Source: Candidatus Saccharimonadota bacterium (lineage in GTDB: Bacteria; Patescibacteriota; Saccharimonadia; UBA4664). Taken from it: DNA of 9,269 nucleotides. The stretch lies in contig JAQZBT010000031.1 of NCBI GenBank assembly GCA_029237755.1, forward strand, positions 1-9,269, written 5' to 3'. The notes under the pieces were generated by a model. The model was given only the letters and a program-made list of their open reading frames with translations. It was not told the origin of the DNA and did not search any database. Shown in pieces: positions 5,447 to 9,269 of the stretch. Both the position numbers and the translations under genes were made by a program. The first letter of the stretch is position 1, and each line of letters opens with the position of its first letter.

Positions 5447-5469
5447 TCCTCTCTTCTCGTGTCAACATA
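5447..5469 (-). promoter_or_regulatory. -10 element and ribosome-binding site of the unknown gene
   Basis: On the minus strand TATGTT (5464-5469) predicts a start near 5456, giving an 18-nt leader with AGAGGA at 5447-5452. The -35 position (about 5487-5492) falls inside the inverted repeat at 5474-5494, and has poor consensus, as expected of a regulated promoter. Confidence 0.4.
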
Positions 5470-5473
5470 CTGC

Positions 5474-5494
5474 TTACGCTTGACTCTAGCGTAA
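5474..5494. repeat. Operator-like inverted repeat between divergent genes
   Basis: TTACGCT (5474-5480) and AGCGTAA (5488-5494) are perfect 7-bp inverted arms separated by TGACTCT. The repeat covers the -35 region of the minus-strand gene and lies 34-54 bp before the predicted -10 of the plus-strand gene at 5540. Arm length and spacing (14-bp centre to centre) suit a dimeric repressor. The regulator is unknown. Confidence 0.45.
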
Positions 5495-5524
5495 CAGGGC
5501 TCCGCCGCGCTTTACAACCCAGCC

Positions 5525-5533
5525 TGCTAAAAT
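5525..5533 (+). promoter_or_regulatory. Extended -10 promoter of the dehydrogenase-like gene
   Basis: TGCTAAAAT combines the TGn extension with TAAAAT (5528-5533, 5 of 6). It ends 6 nt before the ATG at 5540, the same distance as at trmD, again predicting a leaderless message. No -35 match lies at the usual spacing, which extended -10 promoters can tolerate. Confidence 0.6.
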
Positions 5534-5539
5534 GAATTC

Positions 5540-6751
5540 ATGAAGCCCAAGTACCCGCGCCGCCTCCCCATCATCCTGGCCATCGTGGCCGGCCTCGGCA
5601 TCACCGCGGCCGCCTGGGTGGTATCACGACAAAGCGAGACAGGGTCTACCTACCAGCCGCCCGCCTCGCCCTCCGCATCAGCCGAGCCCACCGCCATCTC
5701 TATCGGCCGCGCCCCCGATATGGCGCTGACGCTACCCGCCGGCTACGTCGTGCACGTCTTCGCCGACTCACAGGGCCGCGCCCGGGACCTGGAGTTTTCG
5801 CCTGGCGGCACGCTCCTAGTGAGTAATCCCGGCGCCAACACTGTCACGGCTCTGCCCGACAAGAACCGCGACGGCGCCGCCGACGAGGCCAAGGTCGTTG
5901 TGCGCGGTGGCCAGGGTACCCACGGACTGGCCTTCTACCAGGGCAAGCTCTTCGTGGCTGAGGTAGGCCGGGTCAGCCGCTACGCCTGGAACGAATCCAA
6001 CCTCACCGCCACCTTCGAAAAGGACCTCTTCAAACTCCCCACACCCGGCGGCAACCACGGTAACCGCACCCTGACCTTCGGCCCCGACGGCAAACTCTAC
6101 GTCTCGGTCGGCTCGACCTGCAACGTCTGCGACGAAGCCGACGAACGCTACGCCACCGTGCTCGTCTCCGACTCCGAGGGCCGCAACCCCCGTATCTTCG
6201 CCGACGGCCTGCGCAACGCCCCCTTCCTGGCGATTAACCCAACCTCCAATGAGGTCTGGGCCACCGAGATGGGCCGCGACAACCTGGGTGACAACATCCC
6301 GCCGGATGAGATGGTAATCGTTCGCGAGGGCAAGAACTACGGCTGGCCCATCTGCTACGGCAACCGCGTCCATGACACCAACTACGACCGAAAGACCTAC
6401 GCCGCCGATCCCTGCCGCGGTACCGAGCCGCCCATCTATGAAGTTCCCGCCCACAACGCTCCCCTTGGTCTCGCCTTCATCAACTCCAAGCAATTTGCGG
6501 ACAACCAGCAAGGCGACCTCCTGGTGGCCTACCACGGCTCCTGGAACCGCACGGTGCCTGACGGCTACAAGGTCGTGCGCCTGAGCGTAGACGGCGACAA
6601 AGTCACCGGCTCGAGCGACTTCATCACCGGCTTCATCTCCGGCCGCACCGCCGCCGGCCGCCCCGTTGACGTGATCTTCGATGCCTCCGGCAACCTCTTC
6701 GTCTCAGACGACCGGGCCGGCGCCGTCTATATAGTCCAAAAAGCCAATTAG
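5540..6751 (+). CDS. Membrane-anchored glucose/sorbosone dehydrogenase-like beta-propeller
   Basis: The 403-aa product has a basic N-terminus and one hydrophobic helix (about 9-28), a Ser/Pro/Ala linker (33-55) and a six-bladed propeller domain of the PQQ-dependent sugar dehydrogenase family. Family blocks are GGNHGNRTLTFGPDGKLYVSVGS (170-192; His173 is in the position of the catalytic base) and CNVC (194-197). The WATEMGRDNLGDNIPPDEM segment (240-258), NYGWPICYG (266-274) and YHGSWNR (331-337) follow. Relatives oxidise sugars outside the cytoplasm with pyrroloquinoline quinone and calcium. The anchor places the domain outside the membrane. Electron acceptor and substrate cannot be read from sequence, and no PQQ synthesis gene is in the window. 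The start sits 6 nt after an extended -10. The duplicated membrane protein follows after 67 bp and may be co-transcribed. Confidence 0.9.
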   Translation: MKPKYPRRLPIILAIVAGLGITAAAWVVSRQSETGSTYQPPASPSASAEPTAISIGRAPDMALTLPAGYVVHVFADSQGRARDLEFSPGGTLLVSNPGANTVTALPDKNRDGAADEAKVVVRGGQGTHGLAFYQGKLFVAEVGRVSRYAWNESNLTATFEKDLFKLPTPGGNHGNRTLTFGPDGKLYVSVGSTCNVCDEADERYATVLVSDSEGRNPRIFADGLRNAPFLAINPTSNEVWATEMGRDNLGDNIPPDEMVIVREGKNYGWPICYGNRVHDTNYDRKTYAADPCRGTEPPIYEVPAHNAPLGLAFINSKQFADNQQGDLLVAYHGSWNRTVPDGYKVVRLSVDGDKVTGSSDFITGFISGRTAAGRPVDVIFDASGNLFVSDDRAGAVYIVQKAN

Positions 6752-6757
6752 AAATTC

Positions 6758-6810
6758 TTCCATGGAAAACCGCGTGCGCTAGCGCCAAACTGGCCGGGTA
6801 ATCCCGGAGG
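6758..6810 (+). promoter_or_regulatory. Three palindromes in the leader of the duplicated membrane protein
   Basis: TTCCATGGAA (6758-6767) and GCGCTAGCGC (6776-6785) are perfect 10-bp palindromes. CCGGG-TAAT-CCCGG (6794-6807) is a 5-bp hairpin whose 3' arm contains the first bases of the Shine-Dalgarno sequence GGAGG (6806-6810). The hairpin could limit ribosome access. No good -10 is seen in this gap, so the gene may rely on read-through from the dehydrogenase-like gene. Confidence 0.4.
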
Positions 6811-6818
6811 ACACTGCT

Positions 6819-7454
6819 ATGGCTGCACTTAAAAAGTTCTGGGTAGAAAATTCTCTGTCCATCGTCATGCTCGGACTGTTCCTGATTTTCCTCATCGGCT
6901 TGAGCATCGCCGGTTTGCTGCACGAAAACGAGGAGCTCGCCCAACACGGCAAAGCCGCCATCAGCTACTGGGAGTTCGTGACGAGCGGCAACTTCGTTGA
7001 AGCCGTCTTTGAAAACTGGGAGAGCGAATTCTTGCAGATGTGGGCACTGGTGATTCTCACAGTCGTACTGCGCCAAAAAGGCGCCGTCGACTCCAAGAAA
7101 CTCGAGGGTTCAGACCCCGTTGACGCCGCCCCGTCGCGCAAAGACCTGCTCGGCCGGCTCTACTCCCGCTCGCTCGGTTTGGCGCTGCTGGCCCTTTTTC
7201 TGGCATCTTTTGCGCTGCACGCCATTGGCGGCACGGGCGCCTACAACGACGAAGCCTCGCAACACGGCGCAGAGCTCATCTCGGTCTGGCAATACATCAC
7301 CTCATCGCAGTTCTGGTTTGAGTCGTTCCAAAACTGGCAGAGTGAGTTTCTCGCTGTCGGCGCTCTTCTCATCCTCTCGATCTTCCTGCGGGAGCATGGC
7401 TCGCCCGAATCCAAGCCTGTCGACGCGCCAAATTCCGAGACCGGTTCGAGCTAG
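6819..7454 (+). CDS. Four-helix membrane protein with tandem internal duplication, DUF6766-like
   Basis: The 211-aa product consists of two copies of a roughly 85-residue unit, offset by 106 residues. Each unit has a hydrophobic helix (about 12-34 and 117-137), then QHG (42-44; 148-150), an ISxWx(F/Y)(V/I)TS segment, and NW(E/Q)SEFL (66-72; 172-178). A second hydrophobic helix (about 73-85 and 179-190) follows. That gives four membrane helices, with the conserved amphipathic NWxSEFL segments just before helices 2 and 4. The repeated NWxSEFL motif and size recall the uncharacterised DUF6766 membrane family. I make that link from memory and with moderate confidence. GGAGG lies 8 nt before the ATG and fixes the start. 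The TAG stop overlaps the stop of the convergent receiver gene by 4 nt. The function is unknown. The conserved His, Trp and Glu could line an internal site. Confidence 0.85.
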   Translation: MAALKKFWVENSLSIVMLGLFLIFLIGLSIAGLLHENEELAQHGKAAISYWEFVTSGNFVEAVFENWESEFLQMWALVILTVVLRQKGAVDSKKLEGSDPVDAAPSRKDLLGRLYSRSLGLALLALFLASFALHAIGGTGAYNDEASQHGAELISVWQYITSSQFWFESFQNWQSEFLAVGALLILSIFLREHGSPESKPVDAPNSETGSS

Positions 7455-7816
7455 AGCTGGTGCGCCTTGATCATCTGCGCCAAACCGTAAGGACTGTAGT
7501 CGATCTTCACGAGGTAATTTTCGACACCCAGCTCGCGCGCCTTCCGGAAGTGTTGCGGTGACTCGCTGTTACTGAGCACCACCACTTTGGTCTTTGGATG
7601 CTCCGTCTCCAGGTGCGACTCCTTCACGAACCAGAACCCGTCAAAGTCGGGGATCTTGATATCGACGAACACGTAATCAAACTCGGTCGTCTGCAGCGAT
7701 TGCAGAGCCTGCATGGCGCTGCCCGCCACGATCACTTCGTGGCCTTTCTTGCTCAAAACGGTCGAGTACAACAGACGGATCTCGGGCACATCATCAATAA
7801 ACAGAATCTTGGCCAC
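7451..7816 (-). CDS. Single-domain response regulator receiver
   Basis: This 121-aa protein is a complete CheY-like receiver with no output domain. It has the acidic pocket D8-D9, phosphoacceptor Asp52 (YVFVDIKIPD), the switch Ser82 (VVLSNS) and Lys104 (YLVKID). Signalling would be by phosphorylation at Asp52 and binding to a partner protein. No histidine kinase or output protein is adjacent, so its partners are unknown. I chose the GTG at 7816. A GGGGGAG sequence lies 5 nt upstream, and the first residues MAKILFIDD match the family N-terminus exactly. An extended -10 (TGGCATAAT on the minus strand, 7861-7869) gives a leader of about 38 nt. The stop TAG shares the CTAG (7451-7454) with the stop of the convergent membrane protein gene. 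Confidence 0.94.
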   Translation of the reverse strand: MAKILFIDDVPEIRLLYSTVLSKKGHEVIVAGSAMQALQSLQTTEFDYVFVDIKIPDFDGFWFVKESHLETEHPKTKVVVLSNSESPQHFRKARELGVENYLVKIDYSPYGLAQMIKAHQL

Positions 7817-7860
7817 ACACGCTCCCCCTTATGGTGTATGAATCCTATCACCAAGCCAAA

Positions 7861-7869
7861 ATTATGCCA
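7861..7869 (-). promoter_or_regulatory. Extended -10 promoter of the receiver gene
   Basis: The minus strand reads TGGCATAAT, identical to the extended -10 of trmD. It predicts a start near 7854 and a leader of about 38 nt before the GTG at 7816, which carries a G-rich Shine-Dalgarno sequence. No clear -35 is seen. Confidence 0.5.
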
Positions 7870-7992
7870 ATGCTTATCTCTGAGCGCCACGGACTCCGCC
7901 GGATCGTTCACTAATACCACCGGCGCCGACTCCACTCCCTACGAATTCAGCTACTGGGTCGTAGAATAGCCAGATATTAGCTTAGGGCTCAC

Positions 7993-8019
7993 TTGCGGGG
8001 CCTCGGGCGTTGCGTTAAT
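7993..8019 (+). promoter_or_regulatory. Probable promoter of the glycosyltransferase gene
   Basis: TTGCGG (7993-7998) is followed after 15 nt by GTTAAT (8014-8019), which is preceded by TG at 8011-8012. The same -35 hexamer occurs at the serine hydrolase promoter. The -10 ends 9 nt before the ATG at 8029, so the leader would be 0-3 nt. The elements cover the in-frame TTG at 7993, arguing against that start. Confidence 0.4.
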
Positions 8020-8028
8020 GTGGCTGCC

Positions 8029-9057
8029 ATGCCCGATCCTTTAAATATTGCGCTAGTCTGCGCCCCCTGGAGACTTCCGCGCCGTCGGTACAGCGGTACC
8101 GAACGCGTCGTGGATTGCCTCGCCAGGAAGTTGAACAACGCGACAATCTTTGCCGGAAAGGGTACGAAGACCACCGCCCGGCTGGTATCTGTGCCAGCGA
8201 TGCGGGACGACGGGCCACTCGACCTGTCCTGGATCGAACTCACCCTCTTCAATCTCGGCAAAGCCTACAAGATGGGCCAAAACGGAAAGTTTTGTCTCAT
8301 CCACGACCACACCGGAATCTTTGGGTTAGCCACCGCGGCGATCTCCCCAATACCGGTCGCCATGACCCTGCACGGGCCCTTCACCGAGCTCAACAGCCAG
8401 ATGTATGCGCAGCTCACCGGGCCCCACATTGTCACCATCTCCGATTCGCAGAAATCGTTGGGCCCAAAGAACGTCAGGGACAGCGCCACGACCGTCTACA
8501 ACGGGCTCGACCTCGAGGACTTCCCGTTCGGCCCGGACGACGACGGCTCCCTGCTGTTTGTCGGTCGCATCAGCGAGGAGAAGGGGACACATCTAGCCAT
8601 TGATGTGGCGCAGGCGCTCAATATGCCGCTGAAGATTGCGGCTAAGCTCGCCGAGGTGGACCGCCCCTACTTCGCCCAGTATATCCAACCGCGCCTCAAA
8701 CGCGGGAAGGTAACCTGGCTCGGCGAAGTCACCGAGCACAGGCGCAACCGGCTAATGATGGGGGCTCGTGCAGTGCTGCACACGGCCACGTGGAATGAGC
8801 CGTTCGGCCTCGTCATGATTGAGGCCATGGCCTGCGGCGCGCCCGTCATCGGGTTCAACCGGGGCTCAGTTCCCGAGATCGTCGAGCACGGCCGGACAGG
8901 CTTCGTCGTCGAGGACGTGGAAGAAATGCTCGCCGCAGTCCGCCGCCTGCACACCATCAGCCGGCCCGACTGCCGCGAACATGCTATCCGCAACTTCAGT
9001 AGTGAGCGCATGGCTCGCGACTACAAGGCGCTGTACCAGCAAATGCTGGCCGCCTAA
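8029..9057 (+). CDS. Glycosyltransferase family 4
   Basis: The 342-aa product is a GT-B fold, retaining glycosyltransferase with two Rossmann domains. The N-terminal domain opens with PLNIALVCAPW and a glycine-containing acceptor loop (YSGTER, 21-26). The donor domain begins near residue 175 with LFVGRISEEKGTHLAI, giving the GR (179-180) and EKG motifs. It continues with the EX7E motif E257-P-F-G-L-V-M-I-E265 and the nucleotide-sugar loop MACGAPVIGFNRGSVPEIV. Family members use a nucleotide sugar to build glycans such as capsule, exopolysaccharide or glycolipid. The sugar cannot be deduced. I chose the ATG at 8029 because it starts at the first core strand. The TTG at 7993 lies in the promoter. 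The gene stands alone, with a strong terminator after it and the receiver gene divergent on its left. Confidence 0.92.
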   Translation: MPDPLNIALVCAPWRLPRRRYSGTERVVDCLARKLNNATIFAGKGTKTTARLVSVPAMRDDGPLDLSWIELTLFNLGKAYKMGQNGKFCLIHDHTGIFGLATAAISPIPVAMTLHGPFTELNSQMYAQLTGPHIVTISDSQKSLGPKNVRDSATTVYNGLDLEDFPFGPDDDGSLLFVGRISEEKGTHLAIDVAQALNMPLKIAAKLAEVDRPYFAQYIQPRLKRGKVTWLGEVTEHRRNRLMMGARAVLHTATWNEPFGLVMIEAMACGAPVIGFNRGSVPEIVEHGRTGFVVEDVEEMLAAVRRLHTISRPDCREHAIRNFSSERMARDYKALYQQMLAA

Positions 9058-9064
9058 ACCAATT

Positions 9065-9106
9065 GCTCTGAGCGGGGCTTGCCCCGCTCAGAGCTCTAGT
9101 TGTTTA
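9065..9106 (+). terminator. Strong intrinsic terminator after the glycosyltransferase
   Basis: A perfect 14-bp inverted repeat, GCTCTGAGCGGGGC (9065-9078) and GCCCCGCTCAGAGC (9081-9094), is separated by TT. The tail TCTAGTTGTTTA is moderately T-rich. It begins 7 nt after the stop codon and separates the gene from the tRNA downstream. Confidence 0.85.
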
Positions 9107-9127
9107 TGGGCCGGACACTGTGAATCC

Positions 9128-9156
9128 TTGCCGCTCAAGGCTAATTCTTGTATCAT
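9128..9156 (+). promoter_or_regulatory. Promoter of tRNA-Gln
   Basis: TTGCCG (9128-9133) is followed by exactly 17 nt and then TATCAT (9151-9156, 5 of 6). The predicted start near 9163 leaves about 17 nt of 5' leader to be removed by RNase P. Confidence 0.65.
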
Positions 9157-9180
9157 ATGGCGGTTAGAAATCCGAATTAT

Positions 9181-9255
9181 TGGGGCGTGGCCAAGTGGTA
9201 AGGCGCTTGATTCTGGCTCAAGAGATCGTAGGTTCGAATCCTACCGCCCCAGCCA
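9181..9255 (+). tRNA. tRNA-Gln (anticodon CUG)
   Basis: The cloverleaf is complete. The acceptor stem TGGGGCG/CGCCCCA (9181-9187 with 9245-9251) is a perfect 7 bp with the U1-A72 pair typical of glutamine tRNAs. The D-stem GCC/GGC encloses the GG-containing loop AAGTGGTAA. The anticodon stem CTTGA/TCAAG encloses TTCTGGC with anticodon CTG at 9213-9215, which reads CAG. The variable loop is AGATC. The T-stem GTAGG/CCTAC encloses TTCGAAT. The discriminator is G and CCA is encoded (9253-9255). It has its own promoter and follows the terminator of the glycosyltransferase gene. Confidence 0.97.
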
Positions 9256-9269
9256 TGAGAAAAGGCAGG

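Noticed and set aside
5816..6535. Minus-strand open frame of 239 codons inside the dehydrogenase-like gene
   Set aside because: It is a Val/Gly-rich antisense reading of a gene with strong family motifs, with no start signal or homology.
9181..9269. tRNA 3' end as a mobile-element attachment site
   Set aside because: No integrase gene and no second copy of the tRNA 3' end are visible in the window.
1..9269. CRISPR array, insertion sequence or prophage
   Set aside because: No regularly spaced repeats, transposase or integrase frames, or phage structural genes were found on either strand.

Overview
The window is about 60% GC and gene-dense, with 13 protein genes that are complete or nearly so, one truncated gene at the left edge and one tRNA gene. 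The standard genetic code fits every reading frame. The best guess at source is a Patescibacteria/CPR bacterium, perhaps Saccharibacteria-like. This is a low-confidence inference from a short TrmD (217 aa), near-zero spacing, convergent genes sharing stop-codon bases, apparently leaderless promoters, and small anchored serine hydrolases of a type I associate with that group. No rRNA or ribosomal marker is complete enough to settle it.

Layout. 2-163: acidic C-terminal tail of a gene upstream of trmD. 220-873: trmD, with its own promoter placed so that the start codon is at or next to the transcription start. 3056 down to 870, minus strand: a tight three-gene run of membrane-anchored serine hydrolase (penicillin-binding/beta-lactamase fold), gamma-glutamylcyclotransferase-like protein and Nudix hydrolase. 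The Nudix gene overlaps the trmD stop by 4 nt. 3144-4148, plus strand: a compact operon of nickel superoxide dismutase, a MazG-like nucleotide pyrophosphohydrolase and the SodX-type maturation peptidase. 4239-4682 and 4953-5438, minus strand: two unrecognised genes separated by a 270-bp region rich in hairpins that includes an intrinsic terminator. 5540-6751: an anchored glucose/sorbosone dehydrogenase-like beta-propeller, divergent from the second unknown gene across a 101-bp spacer with a perfect inverted repeat. 6819-7454: a four-helix membrane protein made of two tandem copies of one unit. 7451-7816, minus strand: a stand-alone receiver domain, overlapping the membrane protein's stop by 4 nt. 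8029-9057: a GT4 glycosyltransferase followed by a strong terminator. 9181-9255: tRNA-Gln(CUG) with encoded CCA and its own promoter.

How it may work together. The centre reads as a redox and metabolite-cleaning island. Ni-SOD removes superoxide once its leader is clipped by the neighbouring peptidase. MazG and Nudix hydrolases, transcribed from the same divergent promoter region, would destroy damaged or surplus nucleotides. The cyclotransferase-like protein would act on gamma-glutamyl compounds. The serine hydrolase, propeller enzyme and duplicated membrane protein are envelope functions. The most interesting points are the MazG gene inside the Ni-SOD maturation operon, the recurrent extended -10 elements a fixed distance from start codons, the heavy use of TAG stops (9 of 14), and the tandemly duplicated membrane protein.
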